A stretch of DNA of 13,738 bases from CALMFT01 sp041674565 (GTDB taxonomy: Bacteria; Patescibacteriota; Gracilibacteria; Absconditabacterales; Absconditicoccaceae): the NCBI GenBank assembly GCA_041674565.1, contig JBAYVQ010000014.1:1-13738 (forward strand), written 5' to 3'. Positions 1 through 6,820 of the stretch are shown in pieces. The position numbers and the translations under genes are program-made. Below the pieces are notes generated by a model. It worked only from the letters and a program-made list of their open reading frames with translations. It was not told the origin of the DNA and did not search any database. Within the stretch, counting starts at the first letter, position 1. Every line of letters begins with the position of its first letter.

Positions 1-113
1 ACCCCAGCGGTTGAAAACAATTGTTTTGGTTGCGTCTTTAAATCATCCAAAGATTCAATCTTGGGTTGCTCAGCGCCCAACTGTCCTAGCAATCATTGTA
101 AAAATTTATCCAT
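1..113 (-). CDS. 5' end of an unrecognised gene (partial, runs off the window)
   Basis: Reading leftward from the ATG at 113-111 gives 37 residues, starting MDKFLQGLLGQLGAE, before the window ends. The seventh codon is TGA, read as Gly, so a standard-code caller misses the gene. The first dozen residues could form an amphipathic helix, and the rest is polar (EQPKIESLDDLKTQPKQ). I do not recognise the family. A promoter-like TTGACA-16-TACAAG lies about 28 bp upstream, and an intrinsic terminator separates the gene from the tRNA unit behind it. It therefore looks like an independently transcribed gene rather than the tail of the tRNA operon. The start is the first ATG in frame after the promoter; no Shine-Dalgarno is visible. 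Confidence 0.5.
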
Positions 114-140
114 ATGTAGAATAGGAGTAAAAAAAAATTA

Positions 141-168
141 CTTGTAAGTAAATGTAGATTCATGTCAA
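141..168 (-). promoter_or_regulatory. Putative sigma-70 promoter for the gene at 1-113
   Basis: On the minus strand a perfect -35 box TTGACA (168-163) is followed after 16 bp by a weaker -10 box TACAAG (146-141). The start codon lies about 28 bp beyond, giving a very short leader. It sits just after the terminator of the tRNA unit, as expected for a new transcription unit. The -10 match is weak. Confidence 0.4.
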
Positions 169-182
169 TAGTATCACTGCAT

Positions 183-209
183 AAAAAAATCCACTCTTAC
201 GAGCAGATC
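183..209 (-). terminator. Intrinsic terminator of the tRNA operon
   Basis: On the minus strand GATCTGCTC (209-201) can pair with GAGTGGATT (196-188) around a GTAA tetraloop (200-197). This makes a 9-bp stem with three G-U pairs, and it runs directly into a U tract (189-183). It lies 33 bp after the tRNA-Ile 3' end and is well placed to end the tRNA transcript. Confidence 0.7.
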
Positions 210-241
210 AAAGTATCGTGGTAAAACTCAACTATATCGTA

Positions 242-318
<77 letters not shown>

Positions 319-322
319 ATAG

Positions 323-338
323 ACGTGCCAAAGCACGT
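323..338 (-). other. Short hairpin between the 77-residue ORF and tRNA-Ile
   Basis: A perfect 6-bp inverted repeat, ACGTGC/GCACGT, with a 4-nt loop lies between the ORF stop codon (345-343) and the tRNA-Ile 5' end (318). It has no U tract, so it is not an ordinary terminator. It might serve as a processing or protective stem on the polycistronic tRNA precursor; that role is inference. Confidence 0.35.
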
Positions 339-342
339 TGTA

Positions 343-576
343 CTAGTTTCTTCCGGAAATCAAAGTTGTCATCCTATCAAGAATAACCACAGGGCTGTTT
401 ACTTTTTCAGCTATAAAGCCATCTGCTCGGGGTTTTAGAGTAGGTCCACCATTTTCTTTTGCCTCGCATAGCAAAGTCCAAGCAATGTGCTGTGCTCTGT
501 CATCTTTCTCAAAGCTGCTTCCAACCTCTTCTTTTACTCTTTTTAACTCATCTACCAATTGAACAACTCTTTCCAT
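343..576 (-). CDS. Small hypothetical protein (77 aa) inside the tRNA unit
   Basis: The frame starts at ATG 576-574 (MERVVQLVDELK) and ends at TAG 345-343. It fills the 295-bp gap between tRNA-Phe and tRNA-Ile without touching either. Upstream continuation of the frame would run into tRNA-Phe, so this ATG is preferred. The first ~30 residues are a charged, helix-prone stretch. The rest contains GGPTLKPRADGF and a hydrophobic patch, SPVVILDRMTTLI. No TGA codon occurs in it and no signal peptide or known motif is visible. I do not recognise the family. Protein-like composition and the neat fit between tRNAs support it; a location inside a tRNA operon and no visible ribosome-binding site count against it. 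Confidence 0.5.
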   Translation of the reverse strand: MERVVQLVDELKRVKEEVGSSFEKDDRAQHIAWTLLCEAKENGGPTLKPRADGFIAEKVNSPVVILDRMTTLISGRN

Positions 577-613
577 GTGTGTATCAAAATATCTAATAAT
601 ATAATCCAATAAG

Positions 614-689
614 TGGTGCCAAGGAGCGGAATCGAACCACCGACACAAGGCTTTTCAGGCCTCTGCTCTACCAACTGAGCTACCTTGGC
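614..689 (-). tRNA. tRNA-Phe (anticodon GAA)
   Basis: Minus-strand cloverleaf of 76 nt with encoded CCA (616-614). Acceptor GCCAAGG/CCTTGGC is perfect. The D arm is GCTC...GAGC. Anticodon stem GAGGC/GCCTT (one G-U) has loop CTGAAAA, giving anticodon GAA. The T arm is GGTGG/CCGCT around TTCGATT, allowing for non-Watson-Crick pairs. Confidence 0.95.
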
Positions 690-715
690 ATGCAAATACA
701 ATCAAAGAACATAAT

Positions 716-790
716 CACCAGTAGATGGAATCGAACCACCAATATATCCCGCGGGACTGCGGGACTACTCACCAACTGAGCTATCTTGGT
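716..790 (-). pseudogene. Degenerate tRNA-like sequence (probable tRNA pseudogene)
   Basis: The 5' half (ACCAAGATAGCTCAGTTGGT) and the T arm (GGTGG/TTCGATT/CCATC) are clearly tRNA-derived, and they resemble tRNA-Phe just downstream. The acceptor ACCAAGA/TACTGGT has two mismatches, and no CCA is encoded. The anticodon arm is abnormal: AGTCCCGC occurs twice in tandem (761-746). Together with the GGGA that follows, this folds into a 6-bp stem closed by a 6-nt loop, AGTCCC, instead of 5 bp and 7 nt. No standard anticodon can be assigned. It is not the expected UGA decoder, because no UCA is in the loop. Most likely a decayed duplicate of a neighbouring tRNA; a functional divergent tRNA is less likely. 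Confidence 0.65.
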
Positions 791-796
791 ATAATT

Positions 797-870
797 TCGG
801 GAACGCGGGACTCGAACTCGCGACCTCGCGGTCCCAAACCGCGCGCTCTAGCCATCTGAGCTAGTCCCCG
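797..870 (-). tRNA. tRNA-Pro (anticodon UGG)
   Basis: Minus-strand cloverleaf of 74 nt. Acceptor CGGGGAC/GTTCCCG pairs fully with one G-U. The D arm is GCTC...GAGC. Anticodon stem CGCGG/CCGCG has loop TTTGGGA, giving anticodon TGG. The T arm is GCGAG/CCCGC around TTCGAGT. Unlike tRNA-Ile and tRNA-Phe here, the CCA is not encoded and must be added enzymatically. It is the first tRNA after the promoter of this unit. Confidence 0.93.
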
Positions 871-957
871 AAAAAACTAGTATGCTTACTAAACGCAATT
901 TCAAAGTTATGAAAGCAAGATTGCCAACACACTGGGAATACTTCGAAAATGTTCTCA

Positions 958-985
958 TTCATAATTTTTCCCCTTATATTTTCAA
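958..985 (-). promoter_or_regulatory. Putative promoter of the tRNA operon
   Basis: On the minus strand TTGAAA (985-980), a 16-bp spacer and TATGAA (963-958) make a plausible sigma-70 promoter about 87 bp upstream of tRNA-Pro. It is the best candidate I found between clpC and the tRNAs; the -10 match is moderate. Confidence 0.35.
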
Positions 986-1021
986 GCATATCTTTCCTCT
1001 CTTGTAAGCAATACAATATTA

Positions 1022-1049
1022 TTGATATTATAAAATACTTTGTTATAAT
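1022..1049 (+). promoter_or_regulatory. Promoter of clpC (TTGATA-16-TATAAT)
   Basis: A near-consensus -35 box TTGATA (1022-1027) and a perfect -10 box TATAAT (1044-1049) are separated by 16 bp. Transcription would begin near 1056, about 78 nt upstream of the clpC ATG. The CIRCE-like inverted repeat begins 2 bp after the -10 box and so covers the expected start site. Confidence 0.7.
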
Positions 1050-1050
1050 G

Positions 1051-1077
1051 ATAGCACCTATTTGTATTATGTGCTAT
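1051..1077 (+). promoter_or_regulatory. CIRCE-like operator (putative HrcA site) at the clpC start site
   Basis: ATAGCACCT (1051-1059), a 9-nt spacer and ATGTGCTAT (1069-1077) have the geometry of CIRCE, the HrcA repressor operator (9-N9-9, consensus TTAGCACTC/GAGTGCTAA). Each arm matches the consensus at 6 of 9 positions, and the TAGCAC/GTGCTA core is intact. The two arms are complementary at 8 of 9 positions. The position directly after the -10 box of a heat-shock-type ATPase gene fits repression at the start site. Whether this genome has hrcA cannot be seen here. Confidence 0.55.
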
Positions 1078-1133
1078 TTATAGCTCTGATGACAATAGGA
1101 ATGAGCTTTTAGATACTAAACCATACTATATAT

Positions 1134-3872
1134 ATGAATTTTCAATTCTGAGTACCTTGAAGTTCGGATAAAGAATATCTCAACTGTATCGCATCAGCTG
1201 GTATGTATACCGTATTTGCAGGTAAGGATATTATTGATGGGGATGAGTTATTTTTTGGTATGATCAACTTCGTCAAATCTCAGCCCTATGCACAAGTGTT
1301 CTTCGAGATAATAGGTCTAAAAAAGATAGATCAGATTATCAAATATGCAAATGAACTCTACCAGCCGCCTAAGCCATTCCCGCAACAACTTACTATGCAA
1401 CTTCAACTAACAAGTAAATTACAAAAGCAACTTCACGATGCTAATGTAAATACCACAGATAACCTCATTAGATTATTTTTTATAGCTATCAACGCAGTAT
1501 CAGCACAAACACTGGAACGAAGCATAAAAAATAAGATAGGAATACTCAAAATCCAAAAAGCACTACCTCAAATCAATGCCTGGATAGAGTCATTGTCTAT
1601 GTCAGCTAAACAGATATTTCAAATCCTACAACAATTTAGCAACCAATACGGTATCAGTATTTCCGAACTTAGCAAGATGGATATCATAGAGTTACAAGAA
1701 CTGGCAAGCGCTATCCAAGAAGAACAAGGCGTATGATTGCAAAATACGCAAGAAGACGATATAAACAAACAATTATATCTTCTTATTGATAAACTTATGC
1801 AAACAGTCAAAGAAAGTGCCGCGAGCAAATCGCCTATCAACAAGAGGATCAATCCAGTTTTTGCGTCATCCAGCATCGGGGAGGAAGAAGCAATGCCGCA
1901 AGATAGCAAAAATCAAAGCAGTATCGGCACCGAAGAAAGGGGTGAAGAGTCCACCAAGAAGCTCACTGTTGAGTATTTTTGAAATAACCTGACAAACGAC
2001 GCATCCCTCAAACTTCTGGATCCTGTCATTGGAAGAGAAAGAGAGATAGATCAGATTATCTATACCTTACTGAGAAAGACTAAAAATAGCCCTATGCTTA
2101 TAGGTGAAGCCTGAGTAGGTAAGACAGCTATCGTGGAAGGCCTCGCACAAAGGATTGCGGAAGGCAGAGTACCAGACAGACTCAAGAATCACAAAGTCAT
2201 CAATCTCGATATGGCAGGCATGATCGCAGGAACCAAATACCGTGGAGAGTTCGAACAAAGGCTCAAGTCAGTATTGGAAGAAGCCAGCGACCCTCTCAAT
2301 CAGATTATTCTGTTTATTGATGAAATACATACCATCATAGGCGCATGAGGACATGAATGACAGGCATGAGAAACATCCAATACCCTCAAGCCACTTTTGG
2401 CAAGAGGTAAGATCAAGCTCATCGGAGCTACGACATTTGATGAATACCAAAAGTATATCGAAAAAGACGCAGCACTCAAAAGAAGGTTTCAGGAAATCAA
2501 CGTGGACGAACCAACACCAGAAGATACCTTGAGCATCTTGGAAGGACTAAAAGAGAGATTTGAGTCATTTCATGATGTCAATATTTCATCATCAGCAATC
2601 GAATACGCAGTAGGTCTTTCTACCAGATATATACTCAATAAGCACCTACCAGATAAGGCTATCGATCTTATTGACGAAGCATGCGCTAGGAAGTCAGTAT
2701 TACTGTCCAAGCTTGAACACAATCAAGAATACTTGGATCTAGCTGAAGAACTCAAGGAAATAGAAAAACTCATAGAGCAAGCGGTAAGCAATCAAGATTA
2801 CTTCAAGGCCGCAGAACTCAAACAACAAGAACTAGAGCAAAAGAGTAAAATGAAGTCACTAAAAAGTAAGTCTAGTATGCCATCGCATCTGAGACCCACT
2901 ATAGACAGCGATGATATCGGTCAAGTACTCAGTGATAAACTAGGTATACCAACCGACATTATCAAGGAGTCAGAGATTGAGAAGCTTACTGGTCTCAGAG
3001 CCATATTTGACCAACAGATATTTGGACAAGCAGAGGCAGTAGACAAGGTCATCAAAGCCATACAAAAATCTAGATTGTCTATTATACCCAAACAAAAACC
3101 AATCGCATCCTTCCTCTTTTTGGGACCATCAGGAGTTGGTAAGACCTATATTGCAAAACTTATTGCCGAGCATTATTTTCACGATCCCAAGTCGCTCATC
3201 AGGATTGATATGTCTGAGTATATGGAAAGATACTCTGTATCAAAAATAATCTGATCAGCACCTGGATACGTGTGATATGACGAAGGTTGATCTCTTACAG
3301 AACAAATCAGACGTAAACCTTACTCAGTGTTATTATTTGATGAGATAGAAAAAGCAGACAAGTCAGTACTCAATATATTACTCCAGATACTGGATGAAGG
3401 ACAACTCAAAGACAGCAAAGGAAGAGCTATAGATTTCAAAAATACCGTCATCGTTATGACTAGTAACATTGGCTCAGAGTACTTTTCACAACAAGGTAAG
3501 CAGATAGGATTCAACTACAACAGTGAAAGGGAAGATTCAGAGAGCTTAGAGTTCGAACATACCAAATGACTAGTATTGGATAAACTCAACGACTTCATGC
3601 CACCAGAGCTTATCAACAGGATAGACCACAAAATTGTATTCGCGCCCCTGGGACAAAAAGAGCTCGAACACGTGTTCAAGAAATTATACAAACAATTTGC
3701 AGAGCAACGAAAGGCAAATCCACTTGCTGTGGTACCGCGCTATACAGATAAGATGATTGTTGAAAAAGTGAAGGAACTACGCAATCCACAATATGGAGCA
3801 AGACCGATAGAAAAATACATAGCAAACGACCTAGAAGATGAAGTCATTTCATCTCTACTTACCCACCAGTAA
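1134..3872 (+). CDS. clpC: ClpC-type Clp/Hsp100 AAA+ unfoldase (912 aa)
   Basis: ATP-driven unfoldase that threads substrates through a hexameric pore into the ClpP protease. The frame runs from ATG 1134, the first ATG after an in-frame TAG at 1110, to TAA, with 12 TGA codons read as Gly. Residues ~1-285 are a long divergent N-region: one Clp_N-like repeat at ~17-75, then helices and a polar linker. AAA-1 starts near LLDPVIGRE (~294-302), with Walker A GEAGVGKT 324-331 and Walker B LFIDE (Asp396). A short coiled-coil middle domain (QDYFKAAELKQQELE) is ClpC-like, not the long ClpB type. AAA-2 has GPSGVGKT 664-671, pore loop GYVGYDEGG, Walker B LLFDE (Asp736) and NRID. An IGF tripeptide at 791-793 matches the ClpP-docking loop. 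TGA encodes glycines in Walker A and in the pore loop. clpP is not in the window. Confidence 0.95.
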
Positions 3873-3889
3873 CTACCAAAAAAGTAGTT
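3871..3889 (+). other. Small inverted repeat at the clpC stop codon
   Basis: AACTAC/GTAGTT with a CAAAAAA loop forms a 6-bp hairpin overlapping the clpC TAA. No U tract follows, so it is a weak terminator candidate at best, though it may mark the 3' end of the clpC message. Confidence 0.25.
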
Positions 3890-3900
3890 CGCAAAATTAC

Positions 3901-3928
3901 TTGCAATTATAAAAGTTCTGATTATCAT
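3901..3928 (+). promoter_or_regulatory. Putative promoter of the winged-helix gene
   Basis: TTGCAA (3901-3906), a 16-bp spacer and TATCAT (3923-3928) lie 39 bp upstream of the ATG at 3968. The spacing matches the other promoters in this window. It suggests the regulator can be transcribed separately from clpC. Confidence 0.4.
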
Positions 3929-3967
3929 AAATGGTAGTCAGATATTTTATATTTCTTACTTTTTATA

Positions 3968-4360
3968 ATGAAAGAGGTTGCCAGTAAAACAGACAAGTTA
4001 TATGATTTGCTTCATGCACTAGGTAAAAAGCGGTCTATAGAGCTTATGGGTCTGGTAAAAAAAATACCAAGATCATATACTGAATTACAAAAAGAGTTGT
4101 GAATCAACAGCAAATTGGTTTCCACAAAGCTGAAAGAATTACTAGAATTACGCATTCTCAAAAAAGAATGAGATAAATATGACCTCAGCAAACTAGGCAA
4201 AAAAATCTTCAAAAAAATTAAGCCACTTGCTAAAATTGTTGTAGACTTTGCTGAAGACATCAAAGATGATGGCAAGAGAAACCACTCTAACCAAAAGGTA
4301 GCTCCTGTAAAAAAGAAAGTTATACCTGCGAAAACAAAGAAAGTTGCGACAAAAAAGTAG
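3968..4360 (+). CDS. Winged helix-turn-helix DNA-binding protein with lysine-rich tail (130 aa)
   Basis: Two TGA-Gly codons (in KELGIN and KKEGDK) hide this gene from standard-code callers. Residues ~8-82 have the pattern of HxlR/ArsR-type winged helices: an N-terminal helix, PRSYTELQKELGINSKLVST as the helix-turn-helix, LKELLELRILKKEGDKYDLSKLG as the wing, then a C-terminal helix. Residues ~103-130 are a disordered-looking tail rich in Lys, Ala, Val and Pro (VKKKVIPAKTKKVATKK), like histone H1-type tails in some bacterial nucleoid proteins. Fold assignment is from sequence pattern only. It may act as a transcription factor, or as a nucleoid protein using the tail for non-specific DNA contact. 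It lies 95 bp after clpC with its own promoter and ends 12 bp before a strong terminator. Confidence 0.8.
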
Positions 4361-4372
4361 TTCCATTACTAT

Positions 4373-4405
4373 ATACAAAAAGAGCCCCATGGCTCTTTTT
4401 TGTAT
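4373..4405. terminator. Bidirectional intrinsic terminator
   Basis: ATACAAAAAGAGCC, a CCAT loop and GGCTCTTTTTTGTAT form a stem with a GC core (GAGCC/GGCTC), flanked by A tracts on the left and T tracts on the right. It can therefore terminate in both directions. It sits between the convergent winged-helix gene (ends 4360) and the SufT-like gene (ends 4415), and serves both. Confidence 0.85.
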
Positions 4406-4414
4406 CCAACTATC

Positions 4415-4822
4415 TTATTCAAACATCCTTTTGAGATCTTCATCTTTTATCATAGCTATCGTCCACGTAGGATCCCAAACCATAACAACCGATACAGCAT
4501 AGTCTGGAAACATGATCTGTACAGCATTTTTTGCAGCCTCAGGGAGGTAGTCAGCCGCTGGACAAGCTGGTGTCGTAAGTGTCATATCAATGACAATACT
4601 GCCTTGGTCAGTATAACTAACAAAACCCTCTTCGTCTCGTTCTCCTTCAAGGACAGGGGCATGCGTTTCAGTATCCCTCTGATCAGAAGCAGTAGCTTGA
4701 TTATGACTAATATCAATGCGGTAAATAAGACCCATAGTCCGTATATCCACCAGTGGGAACTCTGGATCAAATACTGTTTTGATACACTCGATAACTCAAT
4801 CTTGGGTAGGGGTCGATGTCAT
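4415..4822 (-). CDS. DUF59/MIP18 (SufT/PaaD-type) Fe-S assembly protein (135 aa)
   Basis: Reading back through one TGA-Gly to ATG 4822-4820 restores the family's N-terminus: IKTVFDPEFPLVDIRTMGLIY (residues 14-34), the usual DPE...LGLVY block. The C-terminal half holds the hallmark VIDMTLTTPACPAAD, with the conserved Cys, and VMVWDPTWTIAMIKDE. Members help assemble or deliver iron-sulfur clusters (SufT, MIP18) or assist ring-hydroxylating complexes (PaaD). Between the two blocks is an acidic, polar insert of roughly 25 residues (SHNQATASDQRDTETH...) longer than the usual turn. Divergently transcribed neighbour nth encodes a 4Fe-4S enzyme, which fits a maturation role, but the pairing may be incidental. 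No other suf genes are present. Confidence 0.85.
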
Positions 4823-4850
4823 ATCACACAATGCTCTATAAATTTGTTAC

Positions 4851-4878
4851 AGAATAACTAAAAATAAGCTGAGTTCAA
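4851..4878 (-). promoter_or_regulatory. Putative promoter of the SufT-like gene
   Basis: On the minus strand TTGAAC (4878-4873), a 16-bp spacer and TATTCT (4856-4851) lie about 28 bp upstream of the ATG at 4822. The site lies in the 72-bp divergent region shared with nth, for which no equally clear promoter was seen. Confidence 0.4.
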
Positions 4879-4894
4879 TTGCTACCCTATCAAT

Positions 4895-5596
4895 ATGCAA
4901 AAAACTAAGAAATATATCAATCAAGAACTGGTCATTATCCACTCACTGTTCCCAAGTGATACGACCGAACTACATCGGGAGACGCCTTTTCAACTTCTCG
5001 TTGCCGTCATACTCAGTGCCCAATGCACAGACAAGCAGGTCAATAAAGTCACCAGCGTACTTTTTCAGATTATCGAATCTCCTCAAGATATCATCGCTTT
5101 GTGACTAGAAGCCCTCATGAAAGCGATACAGTCTATAGGATTTTATAGAGCAAAAGCGGGTTATATTTACAAAACTTCTCAACTATTAGCTGATAATATT
5201 TTTCATTCAAACATATTGACAAACAGTAAAGAAAGTATATACTACAAAAGATATGGATATCTAGTACCAAGATCTACCAATCTTCTTACTAAGTTACCAT
5301 GAGTAGGCATAAAGACTGCAAAAGTGGTAAGTCATGTGCTCTACTGATCGTGAGAGATAGGCGTAGATACACATGTGCACAGGGTATGCAATAGGCTTGC
5401 TCGAGTCCAAACCAAAACTCCAGAGCAAACAAGCAAACTCTTAGAAACATTGATCTATCATAAATACAAGACTATCGCTCACCACAGCATTGTACTATTT
5501 GGTAGATATCACTGCACCGCAAGAAATCCCAGATGCAAAGACTGCCCTCTGCAAAAAAACTGCCTGTATTATCAAAACACAATACACCAGAAATAA
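4895..5596 (+). CDS. nth: Endonuclease III, DNA glycosylase/AP lyase (233 aa)
   Basis: Removes oxidised pyrimidines and cleaves the abasic site in base excision repair. Four TGA-Gly codons split the gene under the standard code. Visible landmarks: LSAQCTD (40-46); the helix-hairpin-helix LPGVGIKTAKVV, with catalytic Lys140 and its central Gly encoded by TGA; VDTHVHRV with catalytic Asp158; and a C-terminal 4Fe-4S site C-x6-C-x2-C-x5-C at Cys207, 214, 217 and 223. The Lys-Asp spacing (18) equals that of the E. coli enzyme (120/138). The protein is about 20 residues longer than E. coli Nth. Nearly all the excess is one AT-rich insert around residues 101-122, before the VP...LPGVG segment. Start ATG 4895 gives the family's usual N-terminus. 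A hypothetical gene follows after 31 bp. Confidence 0.95.
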
Positions 5597-5627
5597 TACT
5601 ATACACTTTATATCAACAACCAATTAC

Positions 5628-6110
5628 ATGAACTACTGACTTCCAGAGACTGCCGTATGACAGTACACTCAAATTAGATTGAATATGGATAAACTAATCC
5701 AGCAATGTATACTGACCACCTCAAGTGAGATACCAACACTGGTAAAAGATATCATGCATACTCTATTTAGCTGAAGTGGAGTATTGGTAGAAGATTGACA
5801 ATCGCACGATATATCTTATTCGGTCAGTAAAAATAAATCTTACGCAAAGATCAGTGTGGTGAAATGAGGAAATACCATTGCGCTAGAATGCAATTACAAC
5901 AGCACGCCAGGACAAGGTTCAATACAATTTTCGGTAAACCAAGAAATAAGAGATTTACTTGAAAACGATATAGACGGAGATATTTTAGAAAGTGAGCGTT
6001 TTGAGCTACTCAAAAATCTTCCTAATAGGGTTCGGCACATTATGCAACGCACAAAAAGAAAAGAGCTCTCATCTCTACTGTGAACTATAAAACCAGACGA
6101 GATAATATAA
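5628..6110 (+). CDS. Hypothetical protein (160 aa), probably co-transcribed with nth
   Basis: This open frame runs from ATG 5628 to TAA 6108-6110 with six TGA-Gly codons. ATG 5685 (MDKLIQQC) is an alternative start giving 141 residues. The middle (VLVEDGQSHDISYSVSKNKSYAKISVVKGGNTIALECNY, about 52-90) looks like alternating beta strands. The C-terminal third is charged and helical (LLENDIDGDILESERFELLKNLPNRVRHIMQRTKRKELSSLL). No signal peptide, membrane segment or known motif is seen, and I do not recognise the family. It follows nth after 31 bp on the same strand, so shared transcription is likely, but that says little about function. The frame's density of in-frame TGA matches its neighbours, supporting a real gene. 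It converges on the SanA-like gene with a 7-bp gap. Confidence 0.75.
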
Positions 6111-6117
6111 AAAGCCA

Positions 6118-6804
6118 TTAATAAAACATACCTGCATTGCCAGTGCCACCGATCGGATAGGTATCCTTGCTGGCAAAATATGCTTTGGATGAAAACGTAA
6201 CATCTGTTCGCGCTTTCACCTTGGCAAGAGTTTCTCTATAGTAACCACCTAGAGTTCTAGGTTTAAATCGCTTAGGCATAGTGACACACCGAGCATCCAT
6301 ACCCAGATGACGAGCAAGATACAGACTTCTTGGACAGTAGTTGATATGATTTGGTATCAGCAATTTTTCTACCAGGAAATTGTGTTTTGCTCTATAGACG
6401 CTATCGTATGTATCGAAACCAGCAAAATCCACAAAAATATCTACCTTAGCAACTCCGTTGTCAATAAGGTAGTCATATATGGCTTTGGTTTCATTATAGT
6501 TTCTGTCTTTATTATCGGCACTGGCTAGTATCTTTTTTACTTTGCCAGATTTGTATAATCTGATAGCCATGTCAGCTCTATCACGTACAATAGCACCAAG
6601 TGCGCCATTGGCATATACTTTTGCACCCAATACGATAGCAGTGTCATGTTGGCCTATTACTTCCTCAAATCCTAGCATATATTCACCAGCTTCGCTATCA
6701 ATGGTAAATCCTACCCACCACGTAAATCATCCGACAATCACCACGCTCAATACCAGAGCTGGTAATATCTTTTTTTGGAAAAATAGAATAATGGAGTCGA
6801 TCAT
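6118..6804 (-). CDS. SanA/YdcF-type (DUF218) membrane protein (228 aa)
   Basis: One TGA-Gly restores the N-terminus, so the gene starts at ATG 6804-6802. Residues ~13-36 (ILPALVLSVVIVGGFTWWVGFTI) form a single membrane anchor. The rest follows E. coli SanA closely: AIVLGAKVYANG, a Gly-Lys-Val segment (LYKSGKVKKILAS), DN...NET, VDFAGFDTYDSVYRAK, then a CPRSLYLARHLGMDARC block matching the SanA CERALFIA region. SanA-family proteins influence envelope permeability (vancomycin exclusion at high temperature in E. coli); the biochemical activity is not well defined. The Gly/Asp/Asn-Glu/Asp sites of DUF218 are kept. It is the last gene of the minus-strand block, 16 bp after the lepA fragment. Only one of its many glycines is TGA. 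Confidence 0.85.
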
Positions 6805-6820
6805 GCACACAGTAATGAAA

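Noticed and set aside
716..790. The odd tRNA as the UGA-decoding tRNA-Gly(UCA)
   Set aside because: No UCA is present in the anticodon loop, the arm is malformed and the acceptor has mismatches. The UGA decoder must lie elsewhere in the genome.
1324..2060. 17-nt direct repeat AGATAGATCAGATTATC (1324-1340 and 2044-2060)
   Set aside because: Both copies are in frame and encode similar IDQII segments within clpC. There are no flanking signs of mobility; most likely coincidence or shared codon use.
1203..3872. Five separate clpC-like ORF fragments suggesting a decayed pseudogene
   Set aside because: All fragments lie in one frame and are separated only by TGA. Reading TGA as Gly gives a continuous ClpC with conserved motifs intact, so this is a recoded intact gene.
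4400..4861. 153-residue plus-strand ORF
   Set aside because: It is the antisense shadow of the well-supported DUF59/SufT-like gene and starts inside its terminator.
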